Counted from the stretch's first letter, positions 1 to 15,500 are shown. The stretch is DNA of 64,000 nucleotides from Sinonovacula constricta (GCA_007844125.1 CM017571.1:28841978-28905977); one strand, 5' to 3'. Translations and numbers: made by a program. The notes: generated by a model not told the origin, from the sequence alone.

Positions 1-368
1 GATTTATGTAAATATAATACAAGGTATAAATACCAATGCATTGTCTGATAGTCAAAGTTTTGTTAAAGAATGAAGTTTAACCCAATTTAAAATCATTTGT
101 CTTTAAAGAAATAACTTTCTTGAATTTGATGTTTTGATTTGATTAGACTGTCGAAAATGTATGAATGCCTATCTTTAAAGGGCGACTTAAATATAACTTT
201 AGTGAATTATCCATGTCTTCATTCAGAAAATCTTTGCTGATGCTGGACAAATGCAGCAATTAAGAATGAAAATAACAAGTAGCAAGTATCATATGTTTTT
301 TAACTTCATTATTATTCAAAGCATAAATAACTGAAAATGATAAGTGACAACATCTTCACAGCACCCAC
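1..368 (-). other. INTS2 intron 16 (partial)
   Basis: AT-rich sequence downstream of the last visible INTS2 donor. I see no further exon or repeat; the next exon must lie left of position 1. Confidence 0.6.
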
Positions 369-502
369 CTTTCCTGAACGTTTCCATGGTAACTGTTATG
401 TTTGTGTGTGTTGTCATGGATACAGACTGGGTATGAGGTTTCATAGTCTCTTCCAACCAATCCTCCACAATACACAGGTGGGGAAACTGCATCACCAGGA
501 GC
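369..502 (-). CDS. INTS2: INTS2 exon 16 (last exon in window)
   Basis: Encodes LLVMQFPHLCIVEDWLEETM followed by a threonine-rich stretch and METFRK. Human has LLATNYPHLCIVDDWICEEE. Acceptor ATCTACAG, donor GTGGGT at 368. It ends one base into a codon, so the gene continues to the left of the window. Confidence 0.93.
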
Positions 503-3500
503 CTGTAGATGGGTAAAAAAAGTTTGGACAATAAAGGCCAAAGTTTGAAGTATCAGGATATGATCATTATCCAAACTACCCATTAAACTGCTTTTTCTGT
601 TTGTTATCCATATTAAATTGTTAGATGTTTGCTAACAACCACAATGGATTAGGGTCATATTAAAGGTATTTGTACCTCATATAGAAGGGTGAGTTTAAAG
701 GCGCCTTCCCCTCAGGGCCTTCCCCTCAGAAAATAAGGCTAATTTTTCCCCTAAAATGAAAATTCCTCTAGCTTTTCAGTGGTAGCTTGAGTGAACAGGA
801 TTATGATATTCTGGTGGAGGAGTTCAAGAACAAGAAAAATAGAGATGGCCTTGTAATAAACATACAAGATATATGATAGCAAATAAAAAGTTAAACATGC
901 ACATTTTTTCCCTTTCTTAAATAAAAAAATACACAAAATTTTCCCCTTCTCAAAGGCCATAACACCTTATTAGATAAAAGCCCCTGTATTATGGCAGATT
1001 CAGTGGCAAATAATACAGATTCTAATATGACTGCTACCAGCAGTGCCACCTGATCTGGATCGCCACTTTTTGCCTAAGCCTCATCAAGTTTTACTTAACA
1101 AGCTAAAAGTTAAGTCAATATAATACTTTCCTTACAAAACATAACATAAAGAAGTAATAATCTTGAGTCATCAACTGGTAGCTTTTTAGGCTCAAATTGA
1201 ATGGGTTTAACTTCTGTTCAAGATGAAACTTGTAATATTAAAAGGTCTTCCAGCTAGTCTGAAATGAAGTAGTTGTTTTATTCAGACAACAGTCTGGGGT
1301 TTTCTTTAATAAAAAGTAGATGTACTTACTTAAGTAGTGAGGAGAAAAGACCCCCATAAAGGTCCTGTCTTTTCTGTGTCTGCTGTATCAGATAATTGAT
1401 TGGAATGCTTGCCATCAGAGAGTCGGGGTAAGAATCTACACTGCGCCCGGACATCACTGAAAAACACATTTCTCACTAACTAGGCAGAACAATCCCACAA
1501 TATTACCATAGTTGTGGTGAAAAATCTTATCACATATGGTGAAAAATCTTATCACATATGGTTATCTAACATGGGTAAAGCATTCAGATAATGTATTTGT
1601 TCATGGTCTGTATTACCATCAAAATTGAACTAATTGTATTGATGTAGAATTATTCTCCCATTTAATAATTTCTTATAAATCATATAATGTCAATTTGTGT
1701 CCAATAAACAACAAATAGCATGATTAAGGTATAATTCATTTATCTGAACTGAAATATCATAAAGGTACATTACATCAGACAAGTACAAAAATGATGATGC
1801 TCATTCCTTCTGACATTAAACAACGTATCTGATGTTGAATAGCCAGTAATGTGATTATTTGTCATGTGGTAAGATTGTGTGCCCATTAAGCATACTGCAT
1901 ATTCCAAGCTGCATATCTCCATATTAACTTATGCCATGAATAGATAGTCAATTAAAAAAAAGGGATTCTGCCCACCAATGTTCGAATATGTACAAACATA
2001 TCTTACGCAGATTCCTGCGCTGGTTCTCCAATGTATCTTCATACAGCAGCAGGTAGTAGAGCATACAGAGCTGGGGAGCTAAATTTACCACTCCATCAAC
2101 CAGATTGTCAGGATTCTACAAATAAACAGAATCAGATATTTATTTACTTTACGAATTTATGTTCCATTTACATTCCTTTGTCTATTTGAGAATAATATAT
2201 AATTAAAGTTTACATGGTGCTGCTTTTGCTGTGACTTGTAACATTTGTTTATTTATTTGTTTGTCCCACTATAGTGTTTCAGTTATCTGGAAACAATGTC
2301 CACATGAAGCAGATATAGTGATGCCTTCACTGTTTAGCATGTTGTGAACATCTGGCATAATATCACACCCAGTAACATTATCCTGACACCTGGCCAACCA
2401 GTTGTGAGACTACCCTTATATTTGCTTGTTATTTCAGTGTTAACAAAGGAGTTTAAACCCAAGGTCTCTTGTACCATAAGTAGATGTTCTATGAACTAGC
2501 TACATTGCGGCAGATGGTTTTCTCCGTATCTCTTGAGCCATCAAGGCTGTTATGAATACTTAGAAATGTAGCGTTACAGCAACAGTGCTTGAGCTTTAGA
2601 GATGATAGGCACTTGAACTAGACATAGTGCTACCTTTACAAATGCACCATGCCTACCATGAACACATGACATTATATAACACTAAGTCACATGAACCAAA
2701 CACCAATTAAACACAGAATACATTAACATACAAACTGGTCAATGAACTTTTGTATATTCACTGTACAAGCATACACTGAAATATAAATAATTTATTAATA
2801 AACTATCTAAATTTAATTTAGTTATTTTTTAGAAGTTTCTTTTGTGGATGTCGTAATATAATCACAACAAATATGGATAAAGGACATTTCTTTGCCATAA
2901 TTTTTTTTTAAAAGGTTTTCTGTGGTTCTTCTGTCTCAATAACCCTTACACATAAAACTCAACAGAAAATATCATTTCCTTTCTGCAATATAATACAGGC
3001 CATATTTTTTTTTAATTACTGCATAGTTATTATATATAAATATATATATAATTACTTTGACAAAGATGGAGTCGCGGTATAATTCAGATATCTCCTGTGT
3101 GGTGATTGGCTGGTTTGTGTGGTCTGTCTTATTGCTCTTGACAAGGATCGAGTTGACGTATACCTCCAGAAGCGAGGGGAGGAGGGGGTGGAGTGGTTGG
3201 GAACTCTGGGATATCTGCCGGTAGATCCAGTCCTGTTGAGGAGAGAGAAGAGAGGATTATCCATGAAGAAAACACTCCATTTTTAACTCTTAGCCTGGTA
3301 AGTAAAAACTGATGAAGATTAGGAAAGAAGTGTAGATTAAGACAAGACAGATCTCTCTGGGAGCAGTCTGATCAGGACAGTACACTTTCTGTTGCTTAGT
3401 CCCAGTAAGTTTGCCTCACCACCTATGCATGAAGTTGTCAGCTGATTTATAACTTAACAGTGTGAGGGGTCATCTCCATCTGAATTTAATCTGTCATTAT

Positions 3501-6500
3501 AATATTTTGATGTTTTCTTTAACTGAGTGACTTACCTTAATGGGGACTTTATACTTGGAGAAGGCCCTGCCCTTTAGTAGCTGGTAGATACAATGAATGG
3601 GAAGGTATCCTCTCATAGTGGCATTCAGGCCCTCAGTCACAGGTACAGTTACTGCATGGGCTGTGATCACCTTGGGATATAGATATTATCATATAGCTGT
3701 ATTAAAACTGTAATATTTTTGTCATAAATACCTACCATTATTGCTATCACCTCATAATCATCGGTTTAAATAGACGCAAATTTAACATCATTATTATCCT
3801 GTTAATATCTATTGACACATTCAGCTACGTCATCACAATCACCATCTGTTATCAACAGCAGCTCATCATCATCATGATAAAGGAGATCACATAGCTCCAT
3901 TTTTACCATATCTTTCATCACTACACCATGGCATCATCATCAACATAAGGATCATCACCTTTTTATCCTGAGATCATACAAACAAGTTACCATAACAAGT
4001 CATCATTATAATCATCACCATCATCATTATCATCACCATCATCATTATCATCATCAATACCATCAAAATAATCACCCTTTTTATCATGAGATCATACAAA
4101 CATCATTGTTTCCATAACTTTCCTCATTTTAATCGTCATCATCATCAGCATCATCATCACCATCATGATCGTCATCATCAACATTATCAGAAAAATCACC
4201 TATTTTTTCATAAAAAATCATAACAAACATCAATGTTACCATAATTCTCATCAATGTAATCATCATCTTCTTCTTCATAATCAGCAATATCATCAACATG
4301 TTGGAACTATCATTATCATTCTGAACTATCCTACTCATCATCTTGTTGTATCCTTGTTCTTGTCATCCTAACTTTTTTGATTGACTTTTTAATTTGCACA
4401 TCAACCTTAAACCTTCTATAAAAACTGTGTTTCTCTGTAATTACATACAACAAACATTTAATTACCTGTTCAGTAAATATATCTTGTGTGAATATCTGTC
4501 GGATCTTGGCCAGGGCATTAGCTTTAACTGGACACTATCGAAAAAAAAGAAAGAAATGTATGGATACCAATTTTGACCACAAAAACCACGACAAATATCT
4601 GTGCCTTTTATCAGGACTTATATTGTAAATCTGATAGGCTAAACCAGTCAGGGTCATAACTGATTGATCATAATAATTGATAAGCTAAGAAAGTTAAGAT
4701 TCTGTCACATTTATATTATGATATTGGCTTTATTAAATATATCTTAAAGTTCAAGGGTGTTTGCAAAGTTGGACTTATCAGATTACAAACATTGAAACCA
4801 TGACAACAGCAAAGTTTACCTTCATGCCTAGTGTAGAACACACTAGGTCTGAGATGGCATGCATATGATTGCCATGGAAATGAATTGCTATGAGAAACAG
4901 CATTTCCCCAAAAGAAGAACTTTTGCCAGCAGTTCTGAAAATTTGAAAAAAATGTTTACATGAAATATCACCAGACATAAAAAATAAACAACATCTTTAA
5001 CTTCAAATATAAAAATGTAAATGCTTTCTTATACAAATGAAAGTTGATAACATTGACAATCTGATAATATTATAATAAATCTATTTACTAGTATTGAAAA
5101 TATGACAGTATAGAAGAAGCAATGACAATTAGGATAAGACAATACAGCAATGTAACTATATTTCAAAGCTATATTACTTTATGAGTGAATCCCAAAACTA
5201 TCAGTTTCTTATAACTATTAAAGGTGTAATTAAATAGAATATAATAAAGAGTCATAATTATAAAAACCTTGCACCAAAACCTTTTTAATCAAAATGTTGA
5301 CATTCCTTCGAGGCAGAAGGTGGTACAATCTGATCAGGGTACACTGGATCACAATTAAACAACAGTATGGGCGATGATTAAAAGTCCTGCTGGTCAAATC
5401 ATATATTCTTTATGCATTTTACCCATTATTTAGATTCTGATATATCAATATATAAGTACTGTCATTTTACTGGATATCATTTATAACAAATAATTTACAA
5501 AATCTTTATAATTGTAGAACTTGTTGCCACAGTTACCTCTGGAACATTCCCTCAGAGGCCACCAGCCACCTGATCCATTCGGATACCTGCTTCTCCTGTT
5601 CCTGGCTCCTGTAGTAGGGATCATAAAAAATGTTTACTAACTAGGTGTATTTTACCACCAATACCGTATTTTCTTACTTATAACACGGGCATTTTTCCTT
5701 TAAATTTCATGTTCAAAGTGTGGGGCTTGTCTTATAGGCTGGGTCTAGCGACCTGGCAAAAGATTTTTATGTTGTTTTAAGACGAAAACATACCACATAA
5801 ACTTGTTTGCAGTTATGCAATGACCCGACGTGCCATCATTATCAACCACCGATAATTTACCTTAATTGAACTTTGAATTCTGTCCGCCAACGATTAACTG
5901 TCTCACATACATTTCCCTTTGTTCTGCATGAAACACGGTTTATTATCCGTCAGTAAACACTGAAACAAACTTTTAACTTCAGTCTGCCAAATACATCAAG
6001 CTGTACTTAACTTGGCATTTCTGTGTAGACTTGCCTCATAACACAGGTCAAGTGACTGACTCTAAGATAAGTTGTTGTCAAGTTGATATCGATCGGAGCA
6101 GTTTGACAGTGAGGGATTGAACGATGTGTTTTTTTAAGCAGCTGCCGATTACATTTCTCCATGAAATTATTGTTTGGCGGCATGTACACAGGGACGGTGC
6201 ACTGTCCCCCGATATATCGTGTACTGTCATACCAGACTTGGTGATGTAGTCAAAGAAATTAATGTCATGCCGCCATGCTCTAAAGGATAGCAGTGCAGCT
6301 GAGACTAGATACATCCCGCAACATGTGATAATTACAGTCACTGTTTACCAATTAACCCTTTTGTTGAGACAGCATGACTGGTCGACGCTCCTGTTTATTT
6401 TTTCGCCTCCTCTTATAAGCGGGTCGAAGCAGAAACCGACAATTTCATAGGTGAAGTAGGGGGGTCGTCTTATAAGCGAATAGTCTTATAAGTGAGAAGG

Positions 6501-9500
6501 TACAGTAAGTGATCAGTTCACTAGAGATGGTATTCACTTGAGGTGTTGCCTTCAATGTGACAAAATGTATTAAACATGACATTTACCACATCCAGTCCCA
6601 TTATCCTGACACCAGGCAGATCAGTTGAAAAACTGATAAACCAAGTTTTAGTCAAGGAACTTTACAACAGCTATTCACAACAGGCATGTCACAGCCTGGG
6701 TTTGAACTAAAATCCATGTTAACACTGGCTTTTCTCATTCCTGACTTGTAGAACAAATAGTTATGTTAATTTTTTAATGTAAAACAAGGTGCCAATTGTT
6801 ACATAAACGTCTTCAAGAAAAACACAGTAAAACATCCACAAACTGCCTAGCTGTCAATCTACTTACCCAATGATATATGGGCAGGCAATAAGCATACACA
6901 GGCAGAGGGACACAAATCTGGCTCCTGATTGGCTTGCGGGTGGGTGAGAAGTGACCAATCGTAGCAGGAGTTTCATCTCTTCATCTGTAAACCTATAAGA
7001 ACATAGGAACCGTATTAGAACTAAAAACTCAATAGAGAACAGATAAACCAGTTAAGGCTTTTGACAATAGAGAATAGTGGCACAACTCAGTATGTTTTTA
7101 TTGACAATTATACGATTTCAGTTAATATGTTGCAGACAGGTATATGGCATTTTATTAGAATTATAACTTTATCAAGCATTATTTAATACATACATGCTTA
7201 TAGACATAACCCCAACCTCATTTTTTATTATTTTATTTATATGTGATATATGCTCCAACCTCATTTTTTATATTTTTTATTTATATGTGATATCTGCAAC
7301 AGCTTGAGTCATATAATATAGCTCTCCATATATATCCTTGAATAAACAGTGATTGGGGTAACAAGTGTCATGTGTATGCTTGACAAAGACACATGCCATT
7401 TACCAATGTACACAAAAAATATATTAACAAGACTGGTGTCAAATCTCACACCAAGTGTTTATGGTTGATTGATTTATGTGATGAGCTCGGAATCCCGGGA
7501 CTGTCATAAGATCTTACTTTGTTGGCAAGGTAATTAACTGCACATAGCACCTGGTAGTGACTACTAGAGAACTGGTTCTACCCAGGAAATGGGCTTAAAA
7601 CACTTCAATGGGAAAAGGGCTTAATTGCTCAGTATTGTGCTATCTTTGCACAATCAAATAAAGTATCAAATGTGACTACTATAGCTTTAAAAAAAAGGCA
7701 ACATATGAACTGTTACAATTTAGGCAACAAATTGGCTGTTTCCATTTTTATTATGGTGATGTCACCAGAAATTTATGCCAACAAGACATCCTTCAAATCA
7801 AGCAAGTGATTCTTAGTATAATTTTTAGATTTTTATAAGCAAGACAAGAAAGACAAGAAGGTAACTGTTTCCCTACTTGAGTGTTGCAATGCCTTTCAGA
7901 GCACAATAGAGCCGAATAAATGAGCTGGCTTGGATGACAGATGCCTCCCCCAACATCTCGCCTGTCTGTGGTAATAAATTGGCCAACTGCTGGAGTAGGC
8001 GTTGTCTCATAGCATTCAACATCGATGTGCCAGGATCCCTACCTCGCTGAAATAGAGTTGTAATGAAACAGTAAGCTAAAACACATGAACCATTAAATAA
8101 ATATAAAAGGGAAAAGCATGTTTTTTACTGATATTTTTAGCATGAAATAATACAATCTTGTTAAGAATCGTCTAATTTTTTTTTTACTGGGTTTATTGTC
8201 CCACCAATAGTATTTCAGTTATCTGGAGACGATGTCCACTTGAAGCAGATATAATGCTGTCTTCACTGTGTATAGCATGTCATGAACACCTGGCCAGATA
8301 CCACACCCTGACATAATTGTGGTCATTATGGCAACTTACAGCTTCTAATAGGGGAGGAAGAAGCACAATGCTTTCTTTTCAAAGAACCCCCAACATAGAA
8401 GAGGTAGCTTCAAGAGGAACATGAATCGAAGGGTGAGGGACAGAAGAGCTACAGGTCGGCAAAACTATCTCCTTAGCCACAGGCGCTACATTGATAAAAG
8501 ATCCTCCACAAAGAAGCAGTTGCTTCAACTTTGACTTGAATTCAGATGTGAGGGATGGAGAAGTTATAGGACTGTGCCTATCACCACTGCAATACAGAAG
8601 CATGCTGTTGATAGTCTTATTATGCAAATATTAATATGATCCATCAAACAGCTACTGGACTGTTGCTGTATTAACTGTTGTTACATGGCATTCAACAGTC
8701 ATTCAAGGTTATAAACCTCTCTAGAATAGAGGTGCAAGAATAGAGGTGCAAGAATAGAGGTGCTAGAATAGAGGTGCTAGAATAGAGGTGGAATGCAGAT
8801 GGTTGCTTGAAAAATATATTTTATAATCAAGGACAAGATATGCTGTTTAAGAATTAAACATGTTTTTCTTCAATAACATGATGTTATACAGTCTCTTAAA
8901 ATTTGTCAATTTTGGCCTCTTCTGTAGATTCCTTTTACTTGGGTAAAAGTAGATATACATCGTTAAAAAGTGTGTTATTGTCCACAATATTCTGGTGTTT
9001 TTTCTAGACTGATCCCATGACAATGGTGTTAATGAAAATGAAAATATGAATTTTACTTACTGAATTTAAATTTTTATGTTAATGACAATAAACTACAACT
9101 GCAGTAACTTGTTTGGCTTAATAGAACAATATTGTAGTACATAAACTAAGCATAAGTCAGGATTACAAAAACTATCTTGCTTTCAAAAGATTACAACTAG
9201 ATACAAATCAAATAAAAAATATTTTAAAAATTAGACAACCTAATGCATTAGTTTACTGTTTTCATTACAACTGATATAATGTGTCCATGATACAGCATAC
9301 TGTCAATTACATAAACAAGTTCAGATCATGGTCTTAACTTTTATGATAGTGTGTTCTTTTTCTGCCAAGAACATATTTATCGGGCTTATGCAAATAGTTC
9401 TTGGAGCTTTATGGATCTACACTATTTGTTGCTGGTACTCTACAGATATGTATACTGACGAATGAATCAAGTTGTTAGGAAATGACCCAAAGCTGAGTGA

Positions 9501-12500
9501 TGGTATTTAACTAAAACTGGTTAATCTTATACCCGTTGTCCACACTTGACGAACTGTGAGAACCAACTCTTCACTTCTAGGTTGTTGCCAAGCAAAAGGC
9601 CGCTCACAAACGCCACAAGATCTTGGGCTCTCTCTGATTCTGAGTCACTAGAGTTCTCTCCCTTGTCCAATCTTCCATCTGATTGATTTTCCTCTCCCCA
9701 GTTTAAGGTCAATGCAATGGCAAGGCCTGGCATTGTGCAATGTTGAACCTATTGATAAATATAACAACTCACACCATCAATGTCAACTAAAATGCACAAA
9801 CCTAATAAGCTTCATATCATATTCAAAGGTTTTAAACTTCAATGTTGTAAATTTATAAACTAACAAGCAAACCCAACATGATAATTGTTTTATATGGAAA
9901 ACATTTAATCATGATATGATCAACTTTCTCTGAGGAAATTTAGTATGGTGAACATAAAATGGTGAACATAAAAAAGTACTTGACAACTTACACACAAGGA
10001 ACGTATGAAGAGTGCCTCACGTGGGTTCATATCACAGAGCACCTGCAGCAGTTCAAGTCGCTTACGGCCACTGACCATTTCTTCATCCTGCCTCTCACCT
10101 TGTAGTACAAGACTCTGACAGACTGAGCACACACATACAGAGAAACAGTTAGTAATTGGTTTTGGTAATTTACTGCAGTGTCACACAGTAGTATATAATC
10201 TATATACAAGAATAAAACATAATACAAACCAAGCTTTAGCAACATTTACATGAAAACATGGCAACACATTTCTCTCAGCTATTATGTGCAGTATAGTATT
10301 GATCATACACTTGTCAGTGAATCTCTCTGATGAAGCTCTGAGAAATGGGATACAAAATACAGGGGAAAATATTGTGTTTACTATAGAAATCATTATTTCA
10401 TGGAGAAACACGAAAATAATTCCAGAAAATATACTTATCAAATGACATGCCTGAGAAGTTACCCAGGTGTCTTCAGTGAGAGGGATTAAGTGATGAGGGA
10501 TGACTTCTGTCAACAGTTACATAGTGTTTAGCAGGCACCAGGTAAGTATCAAACACTTACAGCAATGTAAACATCATATTCCACAATCTCTAATTGTCTC
10601 TTCTCAAGCTTGAAATGTAAACCGTAAGTAATTTTACAGTCTTTACTCAAATTTATATGCAATACCCAACATTATTTATGCATTTCAGTAAACTAAACAA
10701 TTTGAATGTTATCGTTTACCTTCCTTGAAGCTGTCAGGTGAGTTGGCAACCAGTCGACACAGTAACCATGGACCATTGGGTACATACATTAGGGCCTCTG
10801 CCACTTCCTTAATGGGTAACAGATTAGGCAACTCTGTAATGTATATTATACATAATTGGTTTTTTGGTTATCCTGACATATAAAGCACACCAACACAATA
10901 TTCAATAGTAAGATGATGTCCATGTCCTGCTGTTATCAGAGGAAGATGCAACAAGACTATCTGGTAATTCACATTACATAAGCGAAACATGTGTTAGTCC
11001 CACAGATTTTGCCTTAACTAACTTGAACCAATATCTGGAATGCAGGGGAATTATGTCTGCCAATTCTAACCTCATGAGAAATAAGCAAACAAGTTCTAAT
11101 AACTTGGCTACATGCATCTCAAGATAATTGATGAGTCCTGCTAATATTGAAAAACATATAAGACTTTTACCGTGTATGAAATTCAATGTTCTATAAATTA
11201 TGATCATGTTACTAATTCTAAAAAACTAAGACTACAAGTAATTGGCAGTTTTCATGTACTCCTAGATTTCTGAAAAACTTATCTACCTTACTGGCCTGTA
11301 ACTAGAGAAGAAGATGTAGTGTCTTTTTCTGTCAAGACAACAGTTCTGACCAAGAGCTGACCATACACAAGCATGCTCCACTTTTATGTGAATTGCCAGA
11401 AGAAAAGGTGGCTTGTTGTTAGGATAATATAGCTGTGTATAATTACAAATGCATTACATCTACTTCAAGAAAAAACTTTCAATAAATTGAAAGATTGTTA
11501 AACAGCAAACTAACTAGTGTACAATAAAAAATGCATATCACACACTTAATATTTGTTTAAGAACTGCCGATGTGGGCCTGTAAATAAATATTTTTTATAA
11601 AGTATAATATGTATACATAGTAACATTAGATAAAGTTCCTTACCAGAATGAGCTGTACATAGTACATCAGCTACTTCTTCTAGATACACCTCACTGTCAA
11701 ATAACTCCCACTGTTTGTTGGAAAAATCTGTCTTGTTCTCTCGAATCTACAAAAAGCAACAGAACAAAGGATTAAAGGTTGTTTAAAAGATTATGTTGGG
11801 ATGAGAAGTAAACTGCTTATCTGCTGAAACCATCATCTGCATCATTAATCATTCTATTTGTAATACATTTATTTAAAAATCATCATCATTCACTTCATCA
11901 ACAAAATAAATAACTGAATCACTCAGCACTATGTTAAGCTATAAACTAGAATTTCTAAGCAACAAAAAAGAATTTAAAGATGTTTTCTTGTTGGTTTTGC
12001 TATTTGGCTACTACATACTATATCAACTTGATTAATGTGGTACCTGTGCCAGTATAAAGAGGAGTTCACTAAGCAGCAGTCTGATTCTGCGGGCAGGGTC
12101 ACTGTGTTCAAACTCCAGAGCCAGTCCATTCTGGAGCTGGGAAATCAGCACGCTGTCAGTGTGGGCACTTCCCACCTTCATCCTGAACAACATGAATCAT
12201 ATAAATGTTACTTATACGGCAAAAAGAGAACAACATTTTGTTCAACAATCCATGGCTTAGTTTCCAAAACAACAGTGCCATGAAGTATTGCTACTGCGCA
12301 TGTGCTAGAGTCATATTCTAGAATGTTTATGGTATTTATTTTCAATTAGCTTATTTATTTGATATTCTCAGTTCTTGAGAAGGAACATTAGTGGCTGAGT
12401 GTTAGAGTCAAGAACTTGTAGATACTGTGACTGCTTGCCTCTTAACCAGTGATCTTAAAGAATTTTTGAAAATGGGACAATGTTACTTTATTAGACAAAA

Positions 12501-15500
12501 TCACTGACATTTCCAAAATAAATGTGACAGTTTTAAATTTTAATGTGACATTTTCCAAGTTATTAACAAAGTGTTTTAATCAAAATTTGAAAATAATGCA
12601 ATAACTATTGGTTAACTGTTTTTAGTTGTGATACTGTTTTAATTAAATTAATAATGGAACTACTTTTCTCTTTAATAATTTGATGTGGCATCAATTTCTC
12701 ATTCTAATATAGGTATCAATTATTATTTTAAATGCATGTATGTACAGTGCAGATTGTAGCAAGAAGTGCTTTCAATTCAAAGGAACAGTATAGGAAAGTC
12801 TTCTTTAATATAAGTAGAAAAAGGACATGATTAAAGGCTGTTAATAGGTCACTACAACCATATAGCAGTTCATTTAAATGCAGAACTTATTAAATAGCTG
12901 TGTCATAGAAGTGAACCAGTGTGGTCATACTGTGAATAATTCCAGTGAAATTAAGTAAACTGTTTATATATTAAGAAAGAAGACACTCACATTTTTACAT
13001 TAGTATAAAACCATTCTTTTGTTTTAACAATAGGGCGATTTTGTCTACCCAAACCATTGTTACAATATATTAGCATCCCCAGAAAGACATTAAAAAGTGT
13101 AGATAAGAGAGACCAATTTGAATAGTCATTGAGGTTATTCTTGTATATTTTATATTTAGGCATGGTATGCCAATAAAGATGATTAATTTACCATTCCATC
13201 TATGTTATTTTTTTTCACTTGAAAGCAGTGAAGTTTTTGTATTATAACTCAAAAGACAAGAAAATGTCTAAAATAAAAGTTAGTATCTAGCTATGAAGAT
13301 GTCATCTTTTCAGGCAAAAATTACTTAAGGGTATAAGTTTTTGAAACACAAGAAAGTATATTATTTCCTCCAAAGAATAATGTAACCTATTGCATTTGCT
13401 ATTGAATATCTAGACTGCACACTTTTACCTATGATGTTTGCATCATGTAAGTGCTATTTCTATATAAGATTAGAGAATTGAATTTTGGAATAGTTTCTAG
13501 TGTAGTTGAGAAATTTAAAAAAAAAACACAAAAAACAACAACACTGTTTTGAGTTGTTGTCAATGAGATCTAACAAATGGTATATATTTATATACAATAC
13601 ATAATTGTTTTAAAAATGACCTGTGGGTGCTAAATATATAATATTTATTAAGTTTTTAGAAGAACAAGATTTGAAGCAAACTTCATGCACTTTCATTTGA
13701 AAACCTTGCAAAAGATTTTGCCATAGAGCAGAGTGCAATATATACAATGCCCTATAATAAATCTGAGCATTCTAAATGACCGTAAGTTTCAGAAAGTTGT
13801 TAAGGGGCGTGGCTATTTTCTTGGTGTTCGCAAAGTTGAGAAAGAAATTCACAGACCTTCATGTGAAAAGAGTGGCAAACCACAGAAAATATAGCAGATG
13901 TCTACAAAGTTTACAGTCATTGGGGTCAAATATTACAAAGGATCATTTCATCTAATTGTCTCTCACTACTCTAACACAAACAACATGTTAGTGGAATCAC
14001 ATATATATGCACAATGCAAAACCAGGTATTTGTAAGAAACTAGAAGAAAATTGGTCAGAATCACTGGAGCAACAGAAAATATACAAACCCATATATACAT
14101 ATTTGCTTCATGGTAAAGAATGTAACTGTTAAAAAGAAACACTCCCACGCCTTTCCAAATCACTGAACATTAACCACATTATGACAAATGACTTTTAAGG
14201 TGGTATCCGACAGTTTGGTCCAAAACATTTTTTCTCAAATAACCAAATAAGTCACTGATACCTGAAAAAGGTCTTGCAAAATGCTGTTCATTGATGCCAA
14301 AGATATATTTGAACAGTCAAGGATAAATCCCACTCATCATTTTCAAACAAGTGTTTCCCATCCAAGCCACGCTGCAGAGAAAGCTATTTTTAAACTTAAA
14401 ATCCAAATGCCCCCTACTTTGATATCAACATCTGGGTAAGCCTCTCTGACAATGCTATCTATTTTCAGCAGACACTACTATCACATATTTTATAGAGTTG
14501 GAAAGACTTTTAAAGTATTCTTTTCTCAATCATACAGTCTAACAATAAAGTGTTCAAAATCGTCTTTTTAACAACTAATGTATGGGTATATACAAACAGT
14601 ATGAACAAACTTCCCAAAGCAGGGTTTGATATTGGTATGTGTATTTAATATAGGCAAACTGTCGGATACCACCTTTAAACTCACAAAAACTGCCTCAAAA
14701 ATAGAATTAACTATGTTTCGTGTAAAAAGATGAAAGAAAGTTAAAGACCTTCAATGCAAACACTTCCATATGGTAAACTACAAGATGAAATGCACAGGTT
14801 TCAATTACTTGCTTCTATCGACAGTAATGAAGAGATAAGGTGATTTGCAAAACAGTAATACATTTAATAATATACAGCAACATCTAACATGCTACTTGAA
14901 CAAATCAATAACATACATGTACATATTACAACAAAAATATGGGCCTTTAAGGCTTTATGAATTACCCTCATTCCGGACCATCTGCATTCCGGACCATCAT
15001 TCCGGACCATGTTATAATCATCCCGGACCACTTTGGTCGTCATCCCAGACCATATAATAATACTAGCATAATCATTCCGGACCATATTTATTTTATTAAT
15101 GAAACATGTATCATGAACTTAGGAAAGAAGTATAGATAGATCTAAGATTTAACACGCATATTACCTAGGTCATTGCAAAACCCTCGTTTAAAGTTTTTTT
15201 TAAGTAAAAATTCTTTAAAACTTGAGGTTTAAAGCACATGTCCTTAATATAATCAGTGAAAATCCATTTTCTTGGCAGCCATCTTTGATGGATTTTCATA
15301 TGAATTGTATAGAAGGGTAAATTTTATTTTCTTGTAATTTCTTCATTTGTGGTCCGAAAATTAAAAGCTATACACCATTGGAAAGCTCCTGAAATTCATA
15401 TTTTTAGAATACAATATTTTTACAATTGATAAATGCACACAGAATTAATACACAGAAATATATAAATTTATTGGCTCATACTTGAAACAAAGTGAACAGT

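Larger units (their letters stand above)
503..12043 (-). other. INTS2 introns 2-15: general content
   Basis: Fourteen introns separate exons 2 to 16. Introns 503-1329, 1457-2006, 3233-3535, 4535-4819, 4935-5536, 9749-9991, 10123-10719, 10834-11643 and 11747-12043 hold only AT-rich sequence with short tracts, apart from a 22-bp direct duplication at 1516-1559. The others carry SINE pieces (2116-3055, 8047-9532), an (ATC)n tract (3671-4465), a TIR element (5609-6866) and a local direct duplication (6993-7876), each listed separately. Confidence 0.7.

Noticed and set aside
4129..4371. Asp-rich and His/Ile-rich small proteins
   Set aside because: They are translation of the (ATC)n microsatellite on both strands.
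10181..10513. 110-codon minus-strand open frame
   Set aside because: It lies in INTS2 intron 4, shows no family similarity and has intron-like composition.
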